From Plantago elongata (taxonomy: Eukaryota; Streptophyta; Magnoliopsida; Lamiales; Plantaginaceae), in the NCBI GenBank assembly GCA_036897095.1, contig JAYMSP010000159.1:1-64000 (forward strand): a stretch of 64,000 nt of DNA, written 5' to 3'. Numbering within the stretch: position 1 is the first letter of the stretch; the number at the start of each line of letters is the position of its first letter. The translations under genes were made by a program, and so were the position numbers. The notes below the pieces were generated by a model, which was not told the origin of the DNA, searched no databases, and was given only the letters and a program-made list of their open reading frames with translations. Shown piece by piece: positions 1 to 12,550 of this stretch.

Positions 1-999
1 TTGTTTCTCTGTTATGAGTTGCAATACCATGTTAATGGAGATAGGAATATTAGACACACAGGAAATATTCATGGGAGCTTCTGTGCTCTTAATGGACTCG
101 CAAATAAGCATCTACCTATGTAGTAAGGGTTGTTATGGTCCCGACTCCTGATTACACTGTTTTCTTGTTGAGCATTGCGAATCATCTTTTGCATCAACCA
201 AGTACTAACCAGTTATGATTGGTCAATTACCAGTAACATATCTTTGCAAGAAAGATCAGACCAGCCCTATAGCATTTCCCCACATGTTTTTGGTTTTGTT
301 TGTGATTGGGTTGCATCACTGGTTTCAGTCAAATAATTCTTGTGGTATTCTGCAGGGTTTGCTACCGGTACCCTTGTAGCAGGTGAAGAAATGGGCATGG
401 TTCCCGATCTCCCAGCAACAGTGGCGGCAATCAAGAATCCCACTTCAAAGATCGTGTACGATGACCTCAACCACGAGCGTTATCCGGTAGGTGATCCTAG
501 CAAGCGTGCTTTTGCATACTTTGTTTTGACTGGTGGCAGGTTTGTGTATGCATCGTTGGCCCGTCTCTTGGTACTCAAATTTATTTTGAGCATGTCTGCT
601 AGTAAGGATGTCCTTGCTCTCGCCTCCCTTGAGGTAGATCTTTCTAGTATTGAACCTGGAACCACTGTCACTGTGAAGTGGCGTGGTAAGCCAGTTTTCA
701 TCAGGCACCGAACTGAAGATGACATCAAATTGGCCAATAGTGTTGAGGTCAACTCCCTTCGTGATCCACAAGAGGATGCTGTTAGAGTAAAGGATCCGGA
801 ATGGCTTGTTGTTGTTGGTGTTTGCACCCATTTGGGTTGCATTCCACTGCCAAATGCTGGTGACTTTGGTGGATGGTTTTGCCCTTGCCATGGATCGCAT
901 TATGACATTTCTGGTAGGATCAGGAAGGGACCTGCACCATACAACCTGGAGGTTCCCACTTACAGTTTCATGGAGGATAACAAATTGTTGATTGGTTGA
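1..999 (+). CDS. UCR1: Cytochrome bc1 Rieske iron-sulfur protein (partial, last exon)
   Basis: This is the 3' part of the gene for the Rieske subunit of mitochondrial complex III. The subunit passes electrons from ubiquinol to cytochrome c1 at the inner membrane. Bases 1-355 read as intron: the acceptor TTCTGCAG ends at 355. The coding exon runs 356-999 and starts in phase with one base supplied from upstream. It encodes about 214 residues: the hinge and membrane-anchor region ([16 protein letters not shown]), then the Rieske fold. The cluster-binding boxes CTHLGC and CPCHGSH supply the two Cys and two His ligands of the 2Fe-2S centre and the disulfide pair. The protein ends NKLLIG, as plant homologues do. 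The presequence exon or exons lie outside the window. The gene converges on the SEC14-like gene on the other strand. Family identity is certain; the exact paralogue number is not. Confidence 0.95.
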
Positions 1000-1979
1000 G
1001 GATCTGATCTGCTTTCTTTTTAGATATGTATTACACAAATTGCATTGCAAACTGGGGAAGCCAGACTTTTGACAACTCTTTGTCCTTTTATACTCTTTTG
1101 TAATTTATGTTTCTCAGGACCTGAGGTTTTTGTATTGATCCAGCAGTCTTAAGGGCAACTGCTGTTCTGAATAATGCTGGCTACTTATTATATTTGTTCC
1201 TTATAAAGATTTGGTTGATGATTTTAACCATCTCTAATAAATTGATTCGATGAGTTTTAGTTAGCTTATACCGCAACTGTTTTCTTAAATTGCAATCCCT
1301 TGCTATATGTACTTGGTCCCAAACGTTAATGGCTTAATGTGTTTTGCCATGTTGGAGTAATAGATGTGTGCAAATGCGATATCATGGTCCAGGTTCGTTT
1401 CTAGGTTTATGGTGTTTAAGCGCTTAACCCTAAGTGTTCGGGGTTTTCCGCTTGTTGAAGCACACTGTGGAGTATGCATAATTCTGTTTTCGGTTAGTGA
1501 GCTATGTTTTTAACTTGTTTGAGTCTCGTCCCCACGCTCTTTCTTCATCCAAAAGTGGTGCACACTAGTAAAATGCATACTACCAATTGTCTCAGAAGAA
1601 AAACTGCAGGTGTTTCAGAGATTTTGCATTGCCGTTTCATTCAAGTCGAACGCATTTCTGTGTTTGGCGAGTGCATGCAAGTCCTATTGGCTATAAGCGT
1701 ATACTAACTCCATCTTTAATGCCGTTACTACATGGCCTGTTGTAGCATAACGAAAAAGCCCACATCCATTAAACAAACGGAGATGATGTTGCAGTACATA
1801 CGGCTAATGGTACAATCTTGGCTCATATGTCTATTCATATCCGAAATGAGGAGCGAGTAGCTTGTACATACATACAGTGAATCAACTTCACTTCTATGAC
1901 AGTATATGATGCTACATATAATGCCGGCTTAAAAATAAATCAATGATGGTACAGGAGATGAGCTACTTCCTGTCAGCAC
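1000..1979. other. 3' UTR and convergent spacer
   Basis: This spacer lies between the Rieske stop codon and the stop codon of the SEC14-like gene on the minus strand. The first 150-200 bases are T-rich and probably 3' UTR. I see no coding signal or repeat in the rest. Confidence 0.6.
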
Positions 1980-4010
1980 TCAACAGTCTTGAATTGGAAC
2001 TAATGCCTGTTTTCCTCCGAACTCGACTGGAAGTTGACTCTCGTCAATATCTTTAAGCAAAGTTGAATGCAGTTTCTTGTTCTCAACAAAAACTATCTGC
2101 AAAATCATAGTTAAACATTGAGTTATACCGGGTTGTAAGAGAGAACACATTTTGCGAAAAAATGCATGCAGAGGCCATATTTTTACCTTTTTCTTGGTGT
2201 TTTTGTCAATGAATGGGTAAATCATCTTCCACACGGTCATGAAAACGTAAGGCACATGAACAACAAACATCTTGCCTAGCCTCTCGGGGTAGCAATCCTA
2301 TTGATCAAATCATCAAATATATTTATGTTAAATCAACTTCCATGTCTTTCCATTACATCAATATAGAGACAAACTCATACCTGCAAAATTGTGAGGGCTG
2401 CAAGATATCCTCGAAGATCACTGTTAGCATAACCCCAATCTTCTAGATCAGCAATGGCGACGAATTTCTCATGCCCACTTGGCATTCTGAAAAAATAACA
2501 GTGGTTAAGAATATAAACTGAAAATGTTGTTCAATATCAACCAAATGCAAGAAAGATCTAAAGCCAAATTTGCAGCATTGAACCAATACAAAGGACAAAC
2601 AGTTACCTAGCACAAATTTTGTCAAGTGTGAATGTAACGTAACCTGTTTAAGAAAGGAGACAAACAAGCATTAATAAGACACGGCAGAAGATACATATAA
2701 ACATCAGATATTTGACAGCCTGACAGGAGATGTTATGATGTATAGTGATGATATTCTTAAAGATAACTGCAGATGCCACATATACAAAAGCTTTTGTGAA
2801 GCATCTTTCAAGGTGCTGACTTGAAGTCCATGGGCTTGCAAGATAAATTACTACATAAAATTGCTTACGCTTGAACTCTTCGACAGAAGTGGGCTTGTGC
2901 CGAGAAGCAAAAACAACTGTAATAGGCCGTCCTGTTTTATCATGTCCTTGCATGAATAGCTTATTCTGAGCAAGATCATTAGAAATATCAGACTGTGATA
3001 TGGAGCCATTTGGGACAAACTCTTTCCGCCAACTGAGATACTTGAGAAGCATAGACGTTGCCTTCTCAACATCAAGATCTCGTGCTCTAAGAAATCTACG
3101 GATCATCAAGTCATCCAAATCCTGCAATTCAGACAAATTATTTTTTCACTGTCTGATTGAGTTGGTTTTTGCATAGACAGTATAACTAGTCCGGCATCCT
3201 TGTTAGCAATAAGGAATGGAAAGAGCAAGTCTCCAAAGATAACGGTTTCAATCGCATTCACAGACTGTGGTTCTCTAATGCTTAAGAAAGACCGGTACTG
3301 TTAACTTTCACCTTCAGTGATGTACACTTCGGTTATTCATTCAGTAAAACTACAGGCGAATTTAATCCGAAAGAGATTTCTGTCCCTCGACACAATGCGG
3401 TAATCGGTCTCTTCAATAACAAAGGGAAGCTAGTCCATTTACTCTACCTTATATTCCTTAGCAACATGTTTCTTCTATTACTGACAGAACCAATTGCAAT
3501 TTGCAAACAACATCAAGTTCTAAACACAAGTGCACTACATATCATACAATCACAGCAAAATGTAACAAGCCTAACAATTGACATCAAACAATTACTGATA
3601 ATTGTTATGGAGCAAAAGGTAAAGTGACCAAGTAAGTACCATTACATAGCACATTCATGTCCCACACACACAAAAGGGAAACTAAAAAAACATGATCAAG
3701 TATGCAACTTGATCTAACAAGAACAACTTGCAAAAACATGGGACAAATATTTGACAGATAAAAAGTGAAAAGGGCACATAAAAGTGGAAAAAGATTGAAG
3801 CTTTTGAGGATTGACCTTAGCAGAGGGATCCTGATCTTGGATAAGGGCTCTCATAATCCCAATTTTGCTGCGCTCGATCTCATCCCTCTTTTCAGTATTT
3901 GCTGCCATTTCTTCTTCTTCTTCTTGTTTCACATTCACATCATCTTCTTCTTCTTTGGATGAAGAAGTAATCTGAAAAGACTGGAGCTTTTGACGCAGAT
4001 ACGAAGTCAT
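1980..4010 (-). CDS. CRAL-TRIO (SEC14-like) lipid-transfer protein
   Basis: A six-exon gene on the minus strand: 4010-3816, 3121-2869, 2643-2607, 2486-2381, 2297-2187 and 2096-1980. These join in frame to a 272-residue protein. Residues 1-65 are an acidic, low-complexity N-terminus (EEEDDVNVKQEEEEE). Exon 2 gives the CRAL-TRIO N domain (MIRRFLRARDLDVEKA, LLKYLSWRKEF). Exons 3-6 give the lipid-binding fold, with the conserved strings GWGY-like DWGYANSDLRGYLAALTILQ, DCYPERLGK and FIDKNTKKK, and the closing IDESQLPVEFGG. This matches the short plant SEC14 subgroup that has no GOLD or nodulin tail (At1g75170/At1g22180-like, from memory). Such proteins bind and present phosphoinositides or other lipids at membranes; the substrate here is unknown. 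The start is the first ATG of the frame. Exon 3 is only 37 nt but is needed to hold the frame between KR and MPSG. Confidence 0.9.
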
Positions 4011-4336
4011 CCCTTTGCTTCTTCTTCTTTTTCTTCTGTAATTGATTGCTGTTTCAAGAAACAGAGTTAAAAGGTAGAAAAATCTATGAGAGGATAATAC
4101 TCCAGTTTAGCAATGGAAAAGGTCCAGTTTATCAATTAATGATAGTAGTTGAGCTATGATATGACTACCAATAAAAGCTGTTATATACAGTTGGTTTCAC
4201 TGGTAGGCCCTTTGCTTTCCTGCCTTAGATTTTAGATTTTGAAATATATTTGGAATGGGAACAATTATTTTTATTGGTAACATGATCTATTTTTCTTTAC
4301 TAGTAAAATTAAGTGAAAAGAGTAAAATTAAGTGAA

Positions 4337-4522
4337 AAGATAGCTGGTAACTAGAAAGCTAGTTAGTAGTTAATAACTTGTAATATTTTTTTTTTAACAA
4401 GCTAACTTGATTAATTTTTCAAACTAGTTAACTTGTTTAAAAATCGGTGTGTTCACGTAATGAGTTTTTTTATCAAAAAAAGTTCATTAGATGAAAAATT
4501 AATGATAAACATGATCATAAAA
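4337..4522. mobile_element. Degenerate Tourist-like MITE (same family as 27932-28102)
   Basis: This stretch shares an ordered set of words with the element at 27932-28102: AGCTGGTAACT, AACAAGCTAACTT, TTGTTTAAAAA, TCACRTAATGAG and GTGATAAACA-like GATAAACATGATC. The left terminus is eroded. It is non-coding. Confidence 0.45.
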
Positions 4523-5273
4523 ACCGTCTCTCATGAAATTTTGATGAAACTTTGTGTTCATATAATTAGAAAATGTGCAAAATTATTTTGCTCATTTTCC
4601 ACTCTAGATACCTAAGTTTTATAAATTCACATAAAAACTTCATTGAACATTCACATAATATTTCATAATTTAAATAATAAATGGTGAACTACTATAGAAT
4701 CACTGATCCCTTGTCTGAGCTTTCCATTGTGCTATGTTTTGGTGGGGTTTCGGTTTTATACTTTTATTCTTTTGTTTGGTTTCTTTCGGCTCGTTTATTA
4801 GGCAATTCAACAGAACTCCATTCGTGAAAATTCTCTGTTTTGGGATTGACTCACTGGCCAGCTGACTGGCCAACAGTCATGGAAATGGCATAATTTTCTT
4901 TATCTCATGCCGAACATGTATATTCTCAACGTACATTTAAATCAATTCGAGTATAATGTGATTATTTTTTACAATTCACTTTTACAAAAATATTTATTTT
5001 ATTTATACAACCTCGAACTCAAACCTCACTTATTTGAATGATAAAAGAACATTGCAACTTGAAAACAATTATTATATGGTGTCATTCAAAAGGTTAGTTG
5101 ACATGAACAAGGTTGGAATGGTGTGACTCGTGAGTGTTCAAATGATAGAGTTGTAAGGCTCTGATTTGTTCGACGACAAATACCTGAACTCCACTGAATT
5201 GTGGATAAAATTATTCAGAGTTAAATTAAATTGAATGAGTTCGCAAATGAAGATAATATAGTCTAACTATATG

Positions 5274-5513
5274 CTCCCTTCGTCTCAGCTTCATTTTCTC
5301 GTATTTCATTTTGGTTCGTCCCAAATTCATCCTCACATCCTCAAAATGAAAAATATATCTCCTACTTTAGTCACTATTTATCCTACTTTATTAAAAAAAA
5401 ATCTAATTTACCACCATCCCTCTTACTTTATCATCATCTTTTTCACTTTATTAATTTTTTTTCTTAAAATTTAAATCCGGCCTCGTGGAAAGATTATTCC
5501 GCAACAGAGGAAT
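5274..5513. mobile_element. Decayed Stowaway-like MITE
   Basis: The element opens with CTCCCTTCGTCTCAGCTTCA, the typical CTCCCTCCGTCC-type terminus. It then runs through TTTCTCGTATTTCATTTTGG, repeated CCTACTTTA motifs and TTCTTAAAATTTAAATCCGG. The closing end (about 5495-5513) is eroded. The internal order of motifs is the same as in the copy at 8351-8980, which defines the family. It is non-coding and non-autonomous. Confidence 0.6.
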
Positions 5514-5953
5514 ATAAATAGCCAAAAATTACAGTCCATTAGATTCCATCCGAGAGAATCTTTTGAGAATAAGCATGGTTCAATTATAGTAGGCCCTGAT
5601 GAAAGAAACAAATGAACCATACAGCAAAGCAAATGCAGCTTTCATCTATCCCACAACCTCCGTACCATCTCTCAAATTGTCTAGACAAATGTCTCATGTG
5701 TCTTTAAACAAACAACATTTAAGGAAAAAGAATAGATTTTTACTTCTTGGCTTACAAATTGGACTACAATACCATTTTCTGATATGGTAATACAGCAGTA
5801 GCCTTAAGAAGCAAGGAAAATTAAGCACTGAATAAACACTTCACCTATCTTCTGTGTGACTGCTCAACTGCATAAACCAACAACTGAACTTCTTTAAATC
5901 AGGACAGAACATTCTTTCTATGCAGCATGTCTTGTTGGTTTTGAAGAGGAAAC

Positions 5954-7554
5954 ATGGACTTCTTTGCTTTCCTTCTTCTGCCCTTTCTTCTTAATGCCAT
6001 TGCCGTTAACGGCTCCGTACGCACTGAGAGGATTTCAGGTACTTGTTTGTTCAGTTTTCGACCATTGCTTTTCAGAAAGAGTCACCACATTTATTTGGCA
6101 AAGTGATGCATTGTCAATGAATAAAAGGTCATGTGCAAAACAATAAAAAGAATGGGCCTTATAGGTTGCTGTAACTTACAACCTGTCACGATTTCATGTG
6201 TATGCAGGAAGTGCCGGTGATGTTCTAGAGGACAATCCGGAGGGGAAACTGAAAGTCTATGTATATGATCTCCCAAGCAAATACAACAAGAAGATCCTGC
6301 AGAAAGATCCAAGGTGTCTGGCGCACATGTTCGCTGCTGAGATATTTATGCACCAGTTCCTCTCGTCCAGCCCCATTCGGACTTTCAATCCAGAGGAAGC
6401 GGACTGGTTTTATACGCCTGTCTATTCTACCTGTGACCTTGCGCCAAACGGCTTGCCACTTCCGTTCAAGTCTCCAAGGATGATGAGAAGTGCAATACAG
6501 CTAATTGCCGCAAGATGGCCTTATTGGAATCGAACAGAAGGAGCTGATCACTTCTTTCTTGTGCCTCATGATTTTGGAGCTTGCTTTCATTATCAAGTGA
6601 GAATTCAAATCAAATGTAGATACATTGCTCAGTATATACATTTGTCTCAAAATTCCTAAATTGAGTACTAATGGTAGATGTTTCATTTTTACTTATAAAA
6701 GGAGGAGAAAGCTATCAAAAGAGGCATCCTTCCTTTACTTCAGCGTGCTACTTTGGTTCAGACGTTTGGACAGCGTAACCATGTTTGCCTGAATGAAGGT
6801 TCAATAACCATACCTCCATATGCACCTCCAGAGAAAATGCAATCTCACTTGATCCCTCCTGATACTCCAAGATCCATCTTTGTCTACTTTCGCGGCTTGT
6901 TCTATGATGTTAACAATGACCCTGAAGGTGGTTACTATGCAAGGTATGTACCCATTGCATCATCAAGAACATGAACACTTGAGAAATTACTAACAACCAG
7001 TATACTAATCTCGTATTCACCTACTATCGTTCTGATACAGAGGTGCAAGAGCGTCAATTTGGGAGAACTTCAAGAACAATCCACTCTTTGACATCTCAAC
7101 AGACCACCCAACCACATACTACGAAGATATGCAACGGGCAATTTTCTGTCTGTGTCCTCTCGGTTGGGCTCCATGGAGCCCACGACTTGTGGAAGCGGTG
7201 ATATTTGGTTGCATTCCAGTGATCATAGCAGATGACATAGTATTGCCATTTGCTGATGCTATCCCTTGGGAGGAAATTGGCGTTTTTGTGGCGGAGGAAG
7301 ATGTGCCTTACCTGGATACCATCCTTACATCTATCCCGGTAGAAGTAATCTTAAGGAAGCAGAGGTTGCTTGCAAATCCTTCAATGAAACAGGCCATGTT
7401 GTTCCCTCGGCCAGCACAATCTGGAGATGCTTTTCACCAGATACTAAACGGATTAGCACGAAAACTACCGCATGACAAGAGTATATACTTGAAGCATGGT
7501 GAACAGGTTCTGAACTGGACTGCTGGACCTCTAGGGGACATGAAGCCTTGGTAA
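5954..7554 (+). CDS. IRX10: IRX10-type xylan beta-1,4-xylosyltransferase (GT47)
   Basis: Four exons, 5954-6038, 6208-6596, 6702-6943 and 7041-7554, join in frame to 409 residues, the usual length of IRX10/IRX10L. The enzyme adds xylose to the beta-1,4 backbone of glucuronoxylan in the Golgi, acting with IRX9 and IRX14 types. Residues 1-20 are a hydrophobic signal or anchor (FFAFLLLPFLLNAIAV). The GT47/exostosin domain follows, with KVYVYDLPSKYN, DPRCLAHMFAAEIFMH, EADWFYTPVY, GADHFFLVPHDFGACFHYQ, the sugar-nucleotide region DMQRAIFCLCPLGWAPWSPR and the acidic loop FGCIPVIIADDIVLPF. The C-terminus LNWTAGPLGDMKPW is the classic IRX10 ending. The start is the ATG at 5954 because it puts the signal segment directly before SVRTERISGSAGD. 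Choice between IRX10 and IRX10L is uncertain. Confidence 0.95.
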
Positions 7555-8350
7555 GGACTAAAGAGAATCATACCTGCGTTCAGATTTGTCACTGTTGAGA
7601 ACTTGGCATTGGGATTGGACTTGCAAATCGATTCATAACCCTTCGAGCCTGACCTAGCTCTTCGAACTCCTTTTACCTTTAGGAGGTAAAAGGAGTTCGT
7701 CTTGGATCTGTCAAAGACTATGCCACATCCCACATTATTCTTCTGCTGCCATGTTAGTGTATAAACTCTTGTTAAGAGTAGTTGGAATAGTCGCCAAATT
7801 GCCGGATTTATGGCTAAAGAATTTTTTGATTACTTTGATAGCTTATTTTGTTTCAATTCATTATTAGTATAGTCGAAATTGTATCCATCAACTTAAAGTT
7901 CAATTTGTTTTCATGAATTTTGAATCTTGATATAAATTTAAACGCAACCCACAATAATTTAGAACGAATTAATGTTATGTACCCATCAATTTATATACAA
8001 TAACTCACGTAAAATTCTTATAAGTGTGGTCCATATATTAATATCCGATTTATGGCATGAAGAGTTGCGATGTTAGAAATAATGATGTAATTATTAATTC
8101 AATTCGTAATAAAAATTGATAATGAGGGCTTATTTCATCTTGAATTATTTTTCCACACAATTCAAGTGATCAACAACTAGATCACAAATTTATAACACAA
8201 CATTTACAACATGATGTGGCATTTGATACCACATGATACAAGATAGATGTGTAGTTGTTATGCGAGTTGAGTCTTATCAATAGTTAAATTTAACTCGTTA
8301 GATATAATATTTATGTTGAGTTCAAAATTAACCTCCACTAGTCACATATA
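7555..8350. other. IRX10 3' UTR and spacer
   Basis: The proximal part is probably 3' UTR and holds a perfect hairpin at 7663-7699. The rest is AT-rich with no coding signal. Confidence 0.5.
7663..7699 (+). repeat. Perfect 15-bp inverted repeat downstream of IRX10
   Basis: CGAACTCCTTTTACC (7663-7677) is followed by a 7-nt loop and then GGTAAAAGGAGTTCG (7685-7699), an exact reverse complement. It lies about 110 nt after the IRX10 stop codon, so it is probably in the 3' UTR. It is not followed by a long T run. Its role is unknown. Confidence 0.75.
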
Positions 8351-8980
8351 CTCCCTTCGATCTTTATTCCAACTTCATCTTCTCGTATTCTATTTTGATC
8401 CGTTTTAACTTTATCTTCCATCCCTTAAATAAAATATATATATCCTACTTTATACACCATGTCTCCTAATTTATCTATTTTATTCCTACTTTATCACCAT
8501 ATCTCATACTTTATTCACCATTTTCATACTTTATTACATTCTGATGCAATGTGCGTGGTTGATTCACAAGAACGATAAACTCAATACTCGCTCATTCAAA
8601 AGAATATCGAGAATTGACTCAAGACTCGTTGATTCAGCAGAATACCGAGAATTGATGGATCAAGATTGGTTGATTCATAAGAATACCGAAAATTGACAGA
8701 TTTGAAGGAACACCTCAATTTTTTTTATATAAACTCAAAACTTGCTCTTACAAAATAATGAATAGGTATTTAAATAGCTAGTAAACTCTTAACCCTAATT
8801 GCTACCAGAATACTTAAATAACAAAAATATTCTAATAAATAAATAAAATATAACTTTGACCCTTGACATTCTAAATTTAATTAAACGTTATTCGTTCCAC
8901 ATCACATTCTCTACTACTTTATTTAATTTTCTCTTAAAATTTATATTCGGTTCCGTAAAAATATGAACCGACGGAGGGAG
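8351..8980. mobile_element. Stowaway-like MITE with nested insertion
   Basis: The left end CTCCCTTCGATC follows TA at 8349-8350. The right end GACGGAGGGAG (to 8980) reads CTCCCTCCGTC on the other strand, giving matching terminal inverted repeats. The outer parts resemble the copy at 5274-5513 (TTCTCGTATTCTATTTTG, CCTACTTTA, TCTCTTAAAATTTATATTCGG). The element is much longer than a normal Stowaway because roughly 8540-8900 is foreign sequence. That insert includes a degenerate tandem repeat of about 40 bp at 8558-8700. Confidence 0.65.
8558..8700. repeat. Degenerate ~40-bp tandem repeat
   Basis: The pattern TTGATTC..AAGAATA.CGAGAATTGA recurs four times, at about 8559, 8592, 8629 and 8670, with substitutions and small length changes. 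It sits within the insertion inside the Stowaway-like element. Confidence 0.55.
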
Positions 8981-9774
8981 CGTACATCTTTTCTTTCCAA
9001 GCCAAATTGGTATCCAGTCCTTCTCGCGACACTTGCTTTGCTGCAAAAGCTGACAGACAGTTGACAGCAAAACTGCAGAAAAATAAAATGGAAAGGTAAA
9101 GACCTACAATGAAAAAAATGCGTCAAAAGGATTGGATATACAAATTAAACCTATTTTTTAGAGCTAATTTTGTCAAAAATCAAGCTGAGGTTTCAAACTG
9201 AGGAAACCCATATATATGCTTGTGCACGAGTACATTTATTTATATCAACCGAAACTTTAGACTAACATTGCAAAATATGACTTGATTACAACATTTACAA
9301 AGGTATCTATCTATCCTTTTGAAAACACAAGAAATTCCTCAATTACACCTACCACACCTCTACCCACCCACCAAACAAACACACCCCACCTGACATTGGC
9401 CTTTATCGACCACCTACAGCCAGGTCAAACCACAAACCACCCTTTATTACCTATTTAATTAACTCTTCCCTTCGCCCAAAGATGAAATATTTTTTTATTT
9501 TCAATATTCTGTTAAAACAAAATAATTTTTCACTTATAAATATAATCTTTATAATATTTAATTCATTTTTAAATTTTTAATTATACATTATTAAATTATA
9601 GGTATTTTTTTCATTATTAACGGAACGCATAGAGTATATTCCATTTCTTTATTAGATTACAACAACAATTAGTACTATTATTTATAACCCTAAATTAACC
9701 AATCTTCACTTTCTTGAGCTCTTCTTCTTCTCCATTTGTATCGATCCAAGACTGGTTTTTTCTACCTATCCACC
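8981..9774. other. Transaldolase upstream region
   Basis: This is spacer and probable promoter/5' UTR of the transaldolase gene. There is a C-rich stretch (9350-9440) and then a strongly AT-rich block (9480-9660). I see no gene. Confidence 0.5.
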
Positions 9775-12550
9775 ATGGGTTCCATTTCCAAGCTCTCAGC
9801 TTCTTCCTTTGCTCATTCGACGACTCAATCCAGCAGATCTTCTTCCCAGAGAAATCCCATGTGCTGCCTTGATCTTCACTCAAGAAAATCCGCTTCACTT
9901 CATAGAAACCTCACCTCTTTCAGATTGAGCATCAACGCCAACAAACCCATCAAGGCTTCTTTGGTGTAAGTTGCATGCAGTGTTTATTGTAGCTCATCTT
10001 TGCATTTCTTAACATAAAAATTGAGTCTTTATTAAGTTTGTTGATTGATTTGTTTGTTTAAAGATTCAATCTTGATGTTGATTAGATGAGTTTGTGTTGT
10101 GTTGTGCAAGTAGAAAGTGAATGAGTGTTTGCAGAAAACTAGGTAACCAGCTTAAATAGGCTAAAAAGGCTGATTAAGAAAAGGAAAGAGAATCACCTTT
10201 TGTGTTAATTTAAAATTCACTTTTGAACAATCAGAATCATATGTGACCAGGCAATTAGTATTTCTGAAGTCATGTCTATGTGTGAATTGTGATTATGTCT
10301 TTCTGATTGAGAAGTTAATTTGTTACTCAGTGTAAAATGCTCACAAGTTGATGGGAATGGAAGCACTGTCAAGAGAACAACTCTCCATGACCTTTATGAG
10401 AAGGAAGGACAGAGTCCGTGGTATGATAATCTATGCCGTCCCGTCACCGATCTCATTCCGTTGATCGAAAATGGAGTACGAGGCGTCACTAGTAACCCCG
10501 CGGTATTGCTCTCTGTTTGCTGTATCAGCTCCTTGTAATTTATTTATTTTCGGAATGAAAGTTGCTTGCAATAATTGTTCTATAGCTTTGATTACATTTT
10601 TAATACTCATAACATTGTTGGTATTACCTGTGGAGCAAGATGAAGATATGAATGTGTATTTCCAGTGGATTTTTTCTATTCCATATACCTGACAACTCTT
10701 CGTACACATAATTGCAGATTTTCCAGAAAGCAATATCAACTTCGAGCGCCTACAATGACCAATTCAAGTAAGAAGAGATGATTTGATTTCTTTTCAGCTA
10801 TGTCGTTTCACAATTGTAAATGCATTCTCCTCAAGTACCATTAATACGCTTTACCTTGAATTTGTTCGTCGAAAATTTAAAGCGAAGGAAAGATTGTTGA
10901 GCCAGTCTGCTAGAAAACTTCAAAGTTGTCTTTTAATATTCAATATTCCTTATTGATGTATTTCTCAATACCACAATTCCATGACTACCATCAGTATTGC
11001 TTCGTCAACCTAAATTACTCTCCTGATAGCTGGTGTGTGCTTATAATTTGGTAGCCGTCAGTAATCCATGTGATTTTCCACTTTCTTGATAAGACTCCCT
11101 GAATGACATAATGAACTTTCTTGACATGCATATGCTATTGTGATTTGTAGGGAACTTGTGCAATCGGGTAAAGATATAGAAAGTGCGTACTGGGAACTTG
11201 TGGTGAAGGACATTCAAGATGCTTGCAAGCTTTTCGAGCCAATCTATGATCAAACTGATGGCGGTGATGGATATGTTTCTGTTGAAGTTTCACCTAGACT
11301 TGCTGATGATACCAAAAATACAATAGAGGCTGCAAAATGGCTTCATAAATGGGTTAATCGTTCTAATGTCTACATAAAAATTCCCGCTACAGCACCGTGC
11401 ATTCCTTCAATCAAGGAAGTCATTGCAAATGGAATAAGTGTTAATGTTACGGTATGTTGGCTATCTAAATCTTTTTGACAGAACTACAAAAATGATGATA
11501 GGCTCAGGATAATTCTTGAATTAAGCCTGTGTCTAGCTTGTGTGCTTCATTAGTGATATTTAGAATTCTATATGCTTTATTCACTTCATTTGCTTGAGGA
11601 TTGTGTCTAACTCTTCAATTGTAGCCAAAAAAATTAGTGGAGAAACACACATCAAGATTTTTATGATTAATCCCATCCCAAACACAGGGATACTGACACT
11701 AATGATGATTCTATGATCATGTGCAGCTTATATTTTCCATTGCAAGATATGAAGCAGTAATTGATGCTTACCTGGATGGTCTTGAGGCCTCAGGACTCAG
11801 CGATCTCTCCCGTGTAACAAGTGTTGCTTCTTTCTTTGTGAGTCGAGTAGATTCCCTTGTTGATAAGATGCTTGAGAAAATTGGAACGCCGGAGGCACTT
11901 GATCTCCGTGGAAAGGTACGGAGGTCCACAACCTGTTCGGATAAAACCATCATGTGTTGCATGTTGAATTCACCATAAAAAATCCTAATTTCCTGCACAG
12001 GCAGCAAATGCTCAAGCAGCTTTGGCTTTTCAGCTCTACCAGAAGAAATTTTCAGGTCCAAGATGGGAGGCTCTGGTGAAGAAAGGAGCCAAGAAGCAAA
12101 GGCTTCTATGGGCCTCAACTAGTGTCAAGAATCCAGCTTACCCAGACACACTATATGTGGCTCCTCTAATTGGACCTGATACAGTGAGCCATCTTCTTAT
12201 CCTATTTACTTAGTTTCCTTCATTATCTGTGGTCCAGAATACTGCTGGCCTAAATGAAATTTGTAGCTATAGTACCGGTTACCTGATGGCTTCTTATTGT
12301 GTAGGTCTCCACCATGCCTGACCAAGCACTACTGGCATTTATTGACCACGGCTCAGTTGGGAGGACGATCGACGCTAATGTTTCCGAAGCTAAAGGAATT
12401 TACAGTGCACTGGAGAAGCTGGGCATTGACTGGGGCTATGTCGGGACACAGCTGGAGACTGAAGGAGTTGACTCCTTCAAGAAGAGTTTCGACAGCTTGC
12501 TCGACAGCCTGCAAGAGAAGGCAAACTCTCTGAAGCTCGTGAGCCTGTAA
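9775..12550 (+). CDS. TRA2: Transaldolase, chloroplastic
   Basis: Seven exons, 9775-9965, 10331-10502, 10718-10767, 11151-11451, 11727-11915, 12001-12183 and 12305-12550, give 443 residues in one frame. Transaldolase moves a dihydroxyacetone unit between sedoheptulose-7-phosphate and glyceraldehyde-3-phosphate in the non-oxidative pentose phosphate pathway. Residues 1 to about 65 are Ser/Arg-rich and poor in acidic residues, as expected for a plastid transit peptide. The TIM-barrel follows: [35 protein letters not shown], the [12 protein letters not shown] strand, the Schiff-base lysine strand [16 protein letters not shown], the [16 protein letters not shown] strand, [13 protein letters not shown] and [19 protein letters not shown]. 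The start ATG at 9775 has a strong context (CACCATGGG). Length and order match Arabidopsis TRA2 (At5g13420, about 438 residues). Confidence 0.95.

Larger units (their letters stand above)
4011..5953. other. Spacer between SEC14-like gene and IRX10
   Basis: This is the divergent intergenic region holding the 5' leader of the SEC14-like gene and the promoter of IRX10. It is AT-rich. It contains a degenerate Tourist-like copy near 4337-4522 and a decayed Stowaway-like copy near 5274-5513, listed separately. I see no gene in the remainder. Confidence 0.6.
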
